Shown: one piece after another, positions 27,736 to 34,170 of the stretch
Layout of the letters: each line of letters begins with the position of its first letter
Position numbering within the stretch: position 1 is the stretch's first letter
NCBI GenBank assembly: GCA_016471375.1
Contig: WGLZ01000071.1
Location: forward strand, 1-34,594
DNA length: 34,594 nucleotides
Direction: 5' to 3'
Origin: Cyanobacteria bacterium RI_101
Lineage (GTDB): Bacteria; Cyanobacteriota; Cyanobacteriia; Cyanobacteriales; Microcystaceae
Position numbers and translations under genes: made by a program
Notes under the pieces: generated by a model
What the model was told of the DNA's origin: nothing
The model's database searches: none
Seen by the model: the letters and a program-made list of their open reading frames with translations, nothing else

Positions 27736-29577
27736 GTGACCCAAATCCTTGGTATTTCCGCCTATTACCACGACAGCGCCGCCTCTCTGATTCGGGAGGG
27801 TCGCATTTTGGCCGCGGCCCAGGAGGAACGTTTTAGCCGCAAAAAACACGACGCCCGCTTTCCCGCTCAAGCGATTGCCTACTGTTTAGCAGAAGGGGGC
27901 ATTACCCTACGGGATCTCGACTATATCGCTTTCTACGAAAAACCCCTCCTCACCTTTGACCGCCTGTTGGAAACCTACCTGGGCTACGCGCCCCAGGGGA
28001 TTCAGTCTTTTGTTAAGGCCATGTCGGTCTGGCTCAAGGAAAAGCTTTACCTGAAAACCGTCCTGAAGAAAGAATTGGCCCAGTTAGGGGGCTGTAAACC
28101 GGCAGACCTGCCCCCCTTGCTTTTTGGGGAGCATCACCAATCCCACGCCGCCTCCGCCTTTTTCCCCAGTCCCTTTCAAGACGCGGCCGTCCTCTGTATG
28201 GACGGGGTGGGGGAATGGGCCACCACTTCCCTCTGGCAAGGGCGGGACAACACGTTAACTCCCCTCTGGCAAATCGATTTTCCCCATTCCCTCGGTCTGC
28301 TCTATTCCGCCTTTACCTATTACGCCGGTTTTAAGGTCAACTCCGGGGAGTATAAGTTGATGGGCTTGGCGCCCTACGGAGAGCCGAAATACGCGGATTT
28401 GATTTTAGAAAATCTGATTGATCTTAAGCCCGACGGCACCTTTCGCCTCAACCTAGATTATTTTAACTACCCCGTTGGCTTAACCATGACCAACGGCAAA
28501 TTCGCCCAACTCCTGGGGGGGCCCGCTAGGGCGCCGGAAACGGCCTTGACCCAACGGCACATGGATCTGGCGGCGTCGGTGCAGGCGGTGACGGAAGAGG
28601 TAGTTTTGCGCCTAGGGAAAAGTATTCAACAGGATCTCGGCGCCGACCATCTCTGTTTAGCGGGGGGCGTGGCGCTGAATTGCGTGGCCAACGGGCGCCT
28701 ACAACGGGCGGGAATTTTTAAAGACATCTGGGTGCAACCCGCCGCGGGGGACGCGGGGGGCGCCATCGGCGCGGCGCTGGCGGTCTGGCATCAATATTTA
28801 AACCAACCCCGGACAGCGACGGGTCGGGATCAGATGGGGGGATCTTACCTGGGCCCTTGTTTTAGCCAGGGGGAAATTGAGCGGCAACTTCAGGATTTAA
28901 AAGCGGTTTACCAGATTCTCCCCGACCCCGATCTCTTTGACCGGGTGGCGGAGTTATTAAGTCAGGGATTGGTGGTGGGCTGGTTCCAAGGACGGATGGA
29001 ATTTGGCCCCAGGGCTTTAGGAGGGCGCTCCATCCTCGGCGATCCCCGTCATCCCCAGATGCAGTCGGTGATGAACCTCAAAATTAAATACCGCGAGTCC
29101 TTTCGTCCCTTCGCTCCTTCGGTGTTGGCGGAGCGGGTAGGGGATTATTTTGAGTTTACGGGAACCAGTCCCTATATGTTGATGGTGGCGCCGATTAAGA
29201 CCGACCTCCGGCGCCGACCCACGGCGGAGGAAGACCAACTTTTCGGGATTGAAAAACTGAAAATTCCCCGCTCCGACCTCCCGGCCATTACCCACGTGGA
29301 CTACTCCGCCCGTCTGCAAACCGTCCATCGGGAGACCAATCCCCGCTATTACCAGTTACTCCAAGCTTTCCAGCGCCGGACGGACTGCGGGGTTTTGGTG
29401 AACACGTCTTTTAACGTCCGGGGCGAACCCATTGTTTGCACTCCCGGCGACGCCTACCGTTGTTTCCAACGAACGGAAATGGATGTTTTGGTGGTGGAGA
29501 ATTGTCTGTTGCTGAAACCGGATCAACCCGTTTGGGAGGATGACCGGCGCTGGCAGGAGGAATTTGAGTTGGATTAA
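27736..29577 (+). CDS. NodU/TobZ-family O-carbamoyltransferase
   Basis: This 613-residue enzyme starts with GTG. The N-terminal Kae1-like half has ISAYYHDSAASLIREGRILA, EEHFSR-like AQEERFSRKKHDARFP, GEHHQSHAASAFFPSPF, CMDGVGEWATTSL and LAGGVALNCVANGRL. The C-terminal YrdC-like half has FQGRMEFGPRALGGRSIL and NVRGEPIVCTPGDAYRCF. Such enzymes move a carbamoyl group from carbamoyl phosphate to a sugar or natural product through carbamoyl-adenylate. The substrate is unknown. It is the last core gene before the accessory island, which begins within about 30 bp of its stop. Confidence 0.94.
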   Translation: MTQILGISAYYHDSAASLIREGRILAAAQEERFSRKKHDARFPAQAIAYCLAEGGITLRDLDYIAFYEKPLLTFDRLLETYLGYAPQGIQSFVKAMSVWLKEKLYLKTVLKKELAQLGGCKPADLPPLLFGEHHQSHAASAFFPSPFQDAAVLCMDGVGEWATTSLWQGRDNTLTPLWQIDFPHSLGLLYSAFTYYAGFKVNSGEYKLMGLAPYGEPKYADLILENLIDLKPDGTFRLNLDYFNYPVGLTMTNGKFAQLLGGPARAPETALTQRHMDLAASVQAVTEEVVLRLGKSIQQDLGADHLCLAGGVALNCVANGRLQRAGIFKDIWVQPAAGDAGGAIGAALAVWHQYLNQPRTATGRDQMGGSYLGPCFSQGEIERQLQDLKAVYQILPDPDLFDRVAELLSQGLVVGWFQGRMEFGPRALGGRSILGDPRHPQMQSVMNLKIKYRESFRPFAPSVLAERVGDYFEFTGTSPYMLMVAPIKTDLRRRPTAEEDQLFGIEKLKIPRSDLPAITHVDYSARLQTVHRETNPRYYQLLQAFQRRTDCGVLVNTSFNVRGEPIVCTPGDAYRCFQRTEMDVLVVENCLLLKPDQPVWEDDRRWQEEFELD

Positions 29578-29608
29578 CGGCGAGCTAAAGACAAGAAAAA
29601 TCGGCGCT

Positions 29609-29695
29609 TGCTAACGCCTAGCTCACCTGCCTAGGCCGCTACGCATTACCGAAAACCAACTTGTGGCCCAGGTCAGGTGCAGCGATTGGTTCGGC
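29609..29695 (-). repeat. attC-like recombination site, distal end of the cassette array
   Basis: Read on the minus strand this 87-base site starts with GCCGAAC (R''-like) and ends with GTTAGC (R'-like). Inside, CACCTG-A-CC near the left pairs with GG-CAGGTG near the right, leaving one unpaired A, which recalls the extrahelical base of integron attC sites. It lies 28 bp after the radical SAM stop and is followed by AAGCGCCGATTT, the same bases that follow the GTTAG ends at 31080, 32040 and 33870. Confidence 0.6.
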
Positions 29696-29722
29696 ACCCT
29701 ACCCATGTGAACTCCTTTGCGA

Positions 29723-30654
29723 CTAATGACTTGGGCAATCCTTGGGTTGCGAATACAGCGGCAACAATTGCCCGACCTTGTCATCGAAGTTAGTGTGGCT
29801 GGGAAGACCGAGAACATAGTCGCATGACGCGCAAGCGGTAAGCGAGTTCCTCTCTCCCGCGAGGTGCTTAAGGCGGAATCTGCGAAGCCGGTCCCCATTC
29901 CAGATGCCGTAAAGAGTTTCAGACCGGACGTCCCCGATCACTGTCTCATGTGCCCAATCCACACAACACACGGAGACTTGGCCGTTGAAGTTGACCACCA
30001 ACTTCATGAAAGGTTCGGAGCATGCCTTCCGCTCTGGATCACGCTGCGCACCTGACATGCCAAGGTTGGTTGACAGCCCCAAGGTCATGTCCCTCTCAGG
30101 CGTACTCGACCATCCCATTATTGGATCGATATGGACGCTGTCCGCTATCAGAGAGAAGACCCCAAGAAATTGCGCTTTGTCTTGGTCTGATAGCGGACAG
30201 CGTCCAGCGCATACACCGAGATACGGATGCCGTCGAGTCCGGCACGGACAAGCGCATCACTCCGCTCCGGCGTGAGCAGCGATCCGTTAGTGGTGGTTTC
30301 AACACGTTTCACTCGATCACTGGATTTGGCATAGGCAACCATTTCAGGCAGTCTCTTGTTGGAAAGCGGTTCGCCATCCTTGTAGAGGTGTAGAACCTGC
30401 ACCGGTCTGGGGAAAAGGGCCAATTCGTCGATTAACTTGCGGAACAGTTGCATATCCATAACACCCTTCGGCCTGTCGACCTGAGCGAGTAGCGTCGGGT
30501 CGCCGGTGGGGCAGAAAACGCACTTGAAGTTACAGGCGTTGCTGGGGTCGACCATAAGGGATAGGGGAGTGTCGAGTGGAAGCAACTCACCCAACGGGCG
30601 ATAGCCCGCCTGCAACCGCGTGGCTGCGTAACTATTAACAGATGCCTTGTCCAT
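29723..30654 (-). pseudogene. Radical SAM/SPASM protein, broken by internal deletion and frameshift
   Basis: The first part (30654-30148) encodes a radical SAM domain with the cluster motif CNFKCVFC and HLYKDGEPL, and ends after ISVYALDAVRYQTKTKRNFL. The second part is in another frame and resumes at LIADSVHIDPIMGWSSTPER (about 30153) and carries a SPASM-type C-terminus (NFNGQVSVCCVDWAHETVIG, CASCDYVLG), ending at 29723. Relatives have roughly 35-40 more residues between these points, so about 110 bp seem to be lost. An inverted repeat of 21 bp marks the lesion. Such proteins modify peptides or act in surface-polysaccharide loci. The ATG at 30654 has a good SD (GGAG). A shortened active product seems unlikely. 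Confidence 0.82.
30132..30206. repeat. Perfect 21-bp inverted repeat at the radical SAM lesion
   Basis: Arms at 30132-30152 and 30186-30206 are exact reverse complements (outer bases TGGACGCTG, inner TATCAGA), with 33 bases between. One arm codes for ALDAVRYQ and the other for LIADSVH in the broken radical SAM gene. Confidence 0.9.
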
Positions 30655-30724
30655 CTAAACTCTCCAATCGCGTCAAGTGCAATAATGGGTACAGTGTTGG
30701 CCGAACTAGGGGATATGGAGACAA

Positions 30725-30825
30725 TTTCCGTATAACACTCTCTGCGGTAACAATAATGTGGAAACTTTCGGCATATCACCCCGTTTTGGCATGATCTCAA
30801 GAAGTTTTCCGTATATCACTCTCAA
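30725..30825 (-). repeat. Three direct repeats spaced about 41 bp upstream of the radical SAM gene
   Basis: Related 18-base units start at 30725 (TTTCCGTATAACACTCTC), 30766 (TTTCGGCATATCACCCCG) and 30806 (TTTCCGTATATCACTCTC). The spacing is 41 and 40 bp, close to four helical turns. They could be operator or iteron sites, or the remains of a decayed tandem repeat. Confidence 0.55.
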
Positions 30826-30879
30826 AAGCATGTTAGACAGATTAGTGTACTGTAAATGACCTCCTTTGAGCGGAACCGC

Positions 30880-31084
30880 CAGCGCTGACAGACACCATCC
30901 TCGAAAATATAGCGCCGATTCCTCCACCAGACACAACCCTGTAACAAAACTTTACCAACCCCAACCAGTGCCGTCTCTCCATCCTTTAGACAAAATCGGC
31001 GCTGGGCGGTTCTGTCTTTGGAAGCTCTGGACAAATGACCGGCGCTGGCCCTCCATATATTCAGACAAATCGGCGCTTTCTAAC
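30880..31084. repeat. Dispersed island repeat, copy 1
   Basis: This is one of four copies of a repeat that includes CATCCTCGAAAATATAGCGC, GTAACAAAACTTTACCAACC, CATCCTTTAGACAAAATCGG and ends in AATCGGCGCTTTCTAAC. It is full length (about 205 bp). No plausible protein is encoded. Confidence 0.85.
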
Positions 31085-31121
31085 GATCAGCGCTTCACCA
31101 GACTTGTTAGTTTGCTTAGGC
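31078..31121 (-). repeat. Degenerate attC-like junction after the DUF4926 gene
   Basis: On the minus strand CTAAC and GTTAG flank about 21 bases, and the sequence after GTTAG is AAAGCGCCGATTT as at the other junctions. A possible R'' variant GCCTAAG overlaps the DUF4926 stop codon. It is shorter than a normal attC, so it is at best a decayed site. Confidence 0.35.
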
Positions 31122-31364
31122 TGTGACCATTTCAGATTTGATATCAGGTAGCGCTGGCTCAAAATGCAACACCATGATTTGCTCTTGGCGTAGCCCAATA
31201 GATTCATAAACGCGTCCATCTCGATCGCTAAATTCGACCTCAAATGCCGCGCCTTCAGATAACAGTTCAACCACGGTTCCAACTTGACCGCGCCATAGAT
31301 TATACTCAGGAAGATTAACAGTCAAGGCGACTATATCCAGTAGCTTAACTCTATTATTTGACAT
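31116..31364 (-). CDS. DUF4926 family protein
   Basis: The 82-residue protein has the family pattern KLLDIVALTVNLPEYNLWRG, GQVGTVVELL, FEVEFSDRDGR and a C-terminal LRQEQIMVL. It looks like a small beta-barrel. It lies 19 bp after the DUF6883 gene on the same strand, and members of the two families are often neighbours. I infer an immunity or antitoxin role for this partner, without proof. The gene ends inside a GTTAG-type junction. Confidence 0.75.
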   Translation of the reverse strand: MSNNRVKLLDIVALTVNLPEYNLWRGQVGTVVELLSEGAAFEVEFSDRDGRVYESIGLRQEQIMVLHFEPALPDIKSEMVTA

Positions 31365-31383
31365 TTCTGATTACTTTTAAGTA

Positions 31384-31716
31384 TTAAAGTGGATAGCACG
31401 TTGTTAATTTTGGAATCTCCGAGCCATGCTCAATGATCCAACCACTCCGAAGGATTGCCTTTCTATTTTGCCATCGAATCGTAAAATCTACTGTATAACG
31501 TTGCCCAAACCCATCTTGTCTCCCCAATCGAGCTTCGTGAGTTTGAATAACTTCAAGCAAAATTTGGCGCAATTCTTCGGCGTTCTCAGCAGTCATTCCA
31601 AGACGCGATAAGAATAGCCTGGCTTTATGCTTTCCCTCGTCATGTTCTATATTAAGGCAGTAATGACTAAGCTTACGAATATTAACGACTGCGTTCTCTG
31701 CATTGGGAAGGAACGT
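31384..31716 (-). CDS. DUF6883 family protein, start codon apparently lost
   Basis: The frame encodes LPNAENAVVNIRKLSHYCLN, EHDEGKHKARLF, then GMTAENAEELRQILL and the C-terminal RYTVDFTIRW and SGWIIEHGSEIPKLTTCYPL, a DUF6883 pattern. The usual family start lies just before LPNAENA, but here the codons are ACG TTC CTT with no ATG, GTG or TTG in frame back to a TAA at about 31744-31746. The ATG at 31596 would drop the conserved first third. The gene may use a rare start or be inactive. The domain also occurs in polymorphic toxins, so a toxin role is possible. Confidence 0.68.
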   Translation of the reverse strand, partial: TFLPNAENAVVNIRKLSHYCLNIEHDEGKHKARLFLSRLGMTAENAEELRQILLEVIQTHEARLGRQDGFGQRYTVDFTIRWQNRKAILRSGWIIEHGSEIPKLTTCYPL

Positions 31717-31836
31717 GAAAAAGCTGACATGAATGAGCAGTCTTTAGTTTATCTCAGATGTGAATAGCACAATTAGTCTATTCATTACTTTTAAGAATTA
31801 GCACACTGTAAACGATTTGCTTATAAGCAGAGCAAC
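31717..31836. other. Leader region of the DUF6883-DUF4926 module
   Basis: This AT-rich stretch has no gene. On the minus strand it contains GTTTACAGTGTGCTAATTCT just after the dispersed repeat. A similar GTCATTTACAGTACACTAAT follows repeat copy 1, so this part may be an extension of the repeat or a shared promoter. Confidence 0.4.
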
Positions 31837-32043
31837 CAGCGCCGACAGACACCATCCTCGAAAACATAGCGCCGATTCCCCCGGCCGACACCACTCCGTA
31901 ACAAAACTTTACCAACCCCAACCGGCGCCGTCCCTCCATCCTTTAGACAAAATCGGCGCTGGACGGTTCTGTCTTTGGAAGCTCTGAAAACAACGACCGG
32001 CGCCAGCCCTCCATATATTCAGACAAAATCGGCGCTTTCTAAC
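31837..32043. repeat. Dispersed island repeat, copy 2
   Basis: This is a full-length copy that aligns with 30880-31084 over its whole length with scattered differences. CCGTCC and GGACGG inside it can pair across CTCCATCCTTTAGAC, so a hairpin is likely. It ends at TTTCTAAC next to the attC-like site. Confidence 0.85.
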
Positions 32044-32110
32044 GATCGGCGGATAAACCACAATTTAGCGTCATAAAGTACTAACTAGTCCACGTAATCG
32101 CTGGTTAGGC
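32037..32110 (-). repeat. attC-like site after the vapC gene
   Basis: On the minus strand this 74-base site starts with GCCTAAC, an exact RYYYAAC box, and ends with GTTAGAA. CTAAC/GTTAG pair at the ends; inner pairing is weaker than in the sites at 29609 and 33867. AAGCGCCGATTTTG follows. Confidence 0.45.
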
Positions 32111-32129
32111 TTCTAGCACAACACTCACT

Positions 32130-32555
32130 TTACATTAACGACCAGTCCTCTGTTCTCAATTCTATGATTTTTCCAAAATCTGATATATTACAAGTGAGTA
32201 ATATCGCATCGTTGATTAGAGAAATTGCGGCAATTTTCAAATCCATATTGCCTAGACGAGGATAGGCTTTACGCAGGCGTTGATATTCGAGAGCGGCTGC
32301 GCGACAGAAAGGAATAATCACGATTGAGCGATAATCTATTCCAAGCTGTTGTAGCCCCTGATATGCAAAAATTTGTTCATCTAACGTCTTTGCTTTTGAA
32401 ATCACACCAAGCCGACCTCTAACCTGTTCCTCATAGGTAATCACAGTCACTGCAATTTCAATTTCTTCAAGAGTTACCAATCTTGACAAAATTCGCATTC
32501 CCTCTTGTCCCTTACGCTGAATAAGGCTGAGATGATCGGTATCAAGAATATACAT
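32130..32555 (-). CDS. vapC: VapC-type PIN-domain toxin
   Basis: This 141-residue protein is a PIN-domain ribonuclease. Acidic active-site candidates are D5 and D7 (MYILDTDHLS), a glutamate in TVITYEEQVRG, an aspartate in RLGNMDLKIAA and the end motif TCNISDFGKI. VapC toxins cut tRNA or rRNA unless bound by their antitoxin. The gene follows the antitoxin gene after 33 bp, within which a 17-bp unit is duplicated. The frame is complete, so the module may be active. Confidence 0.87.
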   Translation of the reverse strand: MYILDTDHLSLIQRKGQEGMRILSRLVTLEEIEIAVTVITYEEQVRGRLGVISKAKTLDEQIFAYQGLQQLGIDYRSIVIIPFCRAAALEYQRLRKAYPRLGNMDLKIAAISLINDAILLTCNISDFGKIIELRTEDWSLM

Positions 32556-32563
32556 CGCAAAAT

Positions 32564-32597
32564 TTTATCGCCTAATCAGCTTTATCGCCTAATCAGC
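32564..32597. repeat. Perfect 17-bp tandem duplication between antitoxin and vapC
   Basis: TTTATCGCCTAATCAGC occurs twice in direct contact. On the coding strand the first unit contains the antitoxin stop codon TAG and the second pushes vapC 17 bp further away, so the original spacing was about 16 bp. Confidence 0.9.
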
Positions 32598-32801
32598 AGA
32601 TTTACGCCATTCTTGACCAATGCGAACCGCTTCATCAAACGTAGGATCATTTTCAAAACTACCCGCAACTTTTGACCACCAAGGAGATTTTTTCTGGATA
32701 AACCCCGACAACATCTGTTTCACTTGCATCAGTTCTGCTTCCAAAGTCGCAACTCTGACTTCGAGTTGCTGAGAGTGTTCTTCAATCTGCTGAGTGGTCA
32801 T
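32589..32801 (-). CDS. Antitoxin partner of VapC
   Basis: The 70-residue protein has an N-terminal coiled coil (EHSQQLEVRVATLEAELMQV) and a C-terminal segment WWSKVAGSFENDPTFDEAVR that resembles the toxin-wrapping tail of small cyanobacterial antitoxins found before PIN genes. It has no obvious DNA-binding fold such as AbrB or RHH. Its position directly before vapC supports the role. Confidence 0.75.
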   Translation of the reverse strand: MTTQQIEEHSQQLEVRVATLEAELMQVKQMLSGFIQKKSPWWSKVAGSFENDPTFDEAVRIGQEWRKSAD

Positions 32802-32830
32802 AAAGAATTGATAACAGACTAAAAGCTTGT

Positions 32831-32965
32831 CGAAATTATAGCGCCATATTTAATGCCGATTTCCCCATCTGACCCAACTCCGTAACAAAACTTTACCAAC
32901 CCCAACCGGCGCCGTCCCTCCATCCTTTAGAGAGTCAAAATCGGCGCTGGGCGGTTCCGTCTAAC
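32831..32965. repeat. Dispersed island repeat, copy 3 (short form)
   Basis: The copy keeps GTAACAAAACTTTACCAACC, CGGCGCCGTCCCTCCATCC and AATCGGCGCTGGGCGGTTCC but stops after GGTTCCGTCTAAC, where the full copies continue with TTTGGAAGCTC. Its end (GTTAGAC on the minus strand) fits GTTRRRY exactly, as if cut at that site. Confidence 0.75.
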
Positions 32966-33027
32966 GGCTGGTGGCAACCAGAAAAAGTATATGAATCCCA
33001 AAGCTTTTTTGGTCTTTGTGCTATCAA

Positions 33028-33294
33028 TTAGCTTTCTTTATCTGGATCATTTTTCTCAGAAAGAAGGAAACGGCGTTCAATTTTTAGTAAAGCATTTTCT
33101 AATCGTAGCACAAGCTTTTCCCTTTCGTGAGAGTCATTTTCTTGATTACGCCTAACTACATAAGCTAATCTTTGCACAGCAGAAGTAAGTTCTTTCAGAT
33201 CCTGACGTAGCTCCTTTATGTCTTGAGTATTCTTCTCAACTTGACTTTTGAGAGTTAGCAGTTGTCGACCAAATTCATACAGTTTTTGCCACAT
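33028..33294 (-). CDS. Coiled-coil protein, second gene of an overlapping pair
   Basis: The 88-residue protein (ATG at 33292-33294) is almost entirely helical. A heptad-rich stretch runs from LKSQVEKNTQDIKELRQDLK through ELTSAVQRLAYVV, and the C-terminal part is highly charged (HEREKLVLRLENALLKIERR). Its ATG shares a base with the stop of the upstream gene (TGATG), which is the coupling typical of toxin-antitoxin or other paired small genes. I do not recognise a described family. A TTG codon directly before the ATG is also possible. Confidence 0.68.
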   Translation of the reverse strand: MWQKLYEFGRQLLTLKSQVEKNTQDIKELRQDLKELTSAVQRLAYVVRRNQENDSHEREKLVLRLENALLKIERRFLLSEKNDPDKES

Positions 33295-33530
33295 CAAACA
33301 ATACTCTCTCGTAATTCAACTAACATTTGCCGAGTTTCCAGTTTTAAGTTGTCAATAGTAACTTGACTTTGTAAGATTCGGTTATTGATTTGCGTAAGTT
33401 CAGCCAAAATATCATCAACTTCTTCCATCATAGAACCTGTCGCAAACTGATCTAAAATTTGTTTTTGATATAAATTAATACTTTTAAGCTGTTCTATTTG
33501 ATCGGAAACCCCTTCGGGAATACTTGCCAT
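33294..33530 (-). CDS. Coiled-coil protein, first gene of an overlapping pair
   Basis: The 78-residue acidic protein is predicted helical throughout (EQLKSINLYQKQILDQFATG, then EEVDDILAELTQINNRILQS). It has no motif I know. It is the first gene after a good promoter at 33569-33596 and is translationally coupled to the next gene. Two small interacting helical proteins with one promoter suggest a two-part complex; toxin-antitoxin or anti-phage roles are only guesses from context. Confidence 0.68.
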   Translation of the reverse strand: MASIPEGVSDQIEQLKSINLYQKQILDQFATGSMMEEVDDILAELTQINNRILQSQVTIDNLKLETRQMLVELRESIV

Positions 33531-33568
33531 ATAGCCTCAACTATGATGAATTAGCATTATCGACATTG

Positions 33569-33609
33569 ATTCTAGCATAAACAGTGTGTTTGTCAAAAGA
33601 CATTGACAA
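33569..33609 (-). promoter_or_regulatory. Sigma70-type promoter with overlapping palindrome
   Basis: On the minus strand TTGACA (33596-33591), a 16-bp spacer and TAGAAT (33574-33569) form a near-consensus promoter about 40 bp before the coiled-coil pair. The -35 box is one arm of TTGTCAA-TGTCTT-TTGACAA, a perfect seven-base inverted repeat (33590-33609 region), well placed as an operator for autoregulation. Confidence 0.7.
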
Positions 33610-33620
33610 AAAAGTCACTG

Positions 33621-33873
33621 TAGGCACCGTTCTCAAAAATATAGCGCCGATTCCCCTAGGGCACACAACTCCGTAACAAAACTTTACCAACCCCAACCGT
33701 CCCTCCATACTTTAGACAAAATCGGCGCTGGACGGTTCCGTCTTTGGAAGCTCGGGAAAAACGACCGGCGCTGGCTGGATGATAACGTCTTGGATGTTAG
33801 GCGGCGGGGCGGCGCTGGGAAGCCGTCTCATCTTTCAGCGAGTTAAAGAGAAGCAAAATCGGCGCTTCCTAAC
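33621..33873. repeat. Dispersed island repeat, copy 4 with insertion
   Basis: The left part matches the other copies (ATAGCGCCGATTCCCC, GTAACAAAACTTTACCAACC, CTTTGGAAGCTC), then about 60 bp of unrelated sequence (33778-33840) replace the usual CCATATATTCAGAC part. The right end AGTTAAAGAGAAGCAAAATC plus GGCGCTTCCTAAC resembles 29584-29615 at the far end of the island. Confidence 0.75.
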
Positions 33874-33953
33874 GTTCTGCTTGAGGGGCTATCCATGATC
33901 TTGGCTACCGCATCGACCAAATTCACTGATTCGCTCCAACCGGGTTGTTAGGT
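33867..33953 (-). repeat. attC-like recombination site after the vapC remnant
   Basis: Read on the minus strand, this 87-base site starts with ACCTAAC (exact RYYYAAC) and ends with GTTAGGA. Near the left, TTGGAG can pair with CTCAA near the right, leaving one G unpaired, as in attC sites. TTTGG and CCAAGA near the centre can form a terminal hairpin. It starts 5 bp after the stop of the vapC remnant. Confidence 0.6.
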
Positions 33954-33958
33954 TGTGG

Positions 33959-34170
33959 TCAACGTGCATACGGCTGTGCCATGAGAAGATTCGGGACAAC
34001 TCGGTAATGTTTAACATTGAATGTGCATAACGTTAAACCACGTCCTACTGCGCAGGACGCAATCAAAGCGTCGAGTAATCCTAGACTATTCGACAGATGG
34101 TAGGTTGTGAAATCTGATAGAGCGCGGACACAATCTACTTCAGTCGCCCAAATCGGTAGAAACTCTAACG
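33959..34170 (-). pseudogene. VapC-type PIN-domain remnant cut by an insertion sequence
   Basis: LEFLPIWATEVDCVRALSDF followed by TTYHLSNSLGLLDALIASCA and GRGLTLCTFNVKHYRVVP is the C-terminal half of a PIN-domain toxin, with the conserved LLDALIA and TFNVKHY segments. The N-terminal half, with its first acidic residues, is missing and is replaced by IS1-like sequence. The open frame continues into the transposase DNA in another reading frame, so any product would be a chimera. It may resume beyond the right edge on the other side of the element. Confidence 0.78.

Noticed and set aside
29623-29898. 91-codon minus-strand frame ending in PNQSLHLTWATSWFSVMRSG
   Set aside because: Its start is antisense-frame noise of the SPASM part, and its tail is simply translation of the attC-like site.
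30822-31034. 70-codon minus-strand frame within the dispersed repeat copy 1
   Set aside because: The frame is not kept in the other repeat copies, so the repeat is unlikely to be protein-coding.
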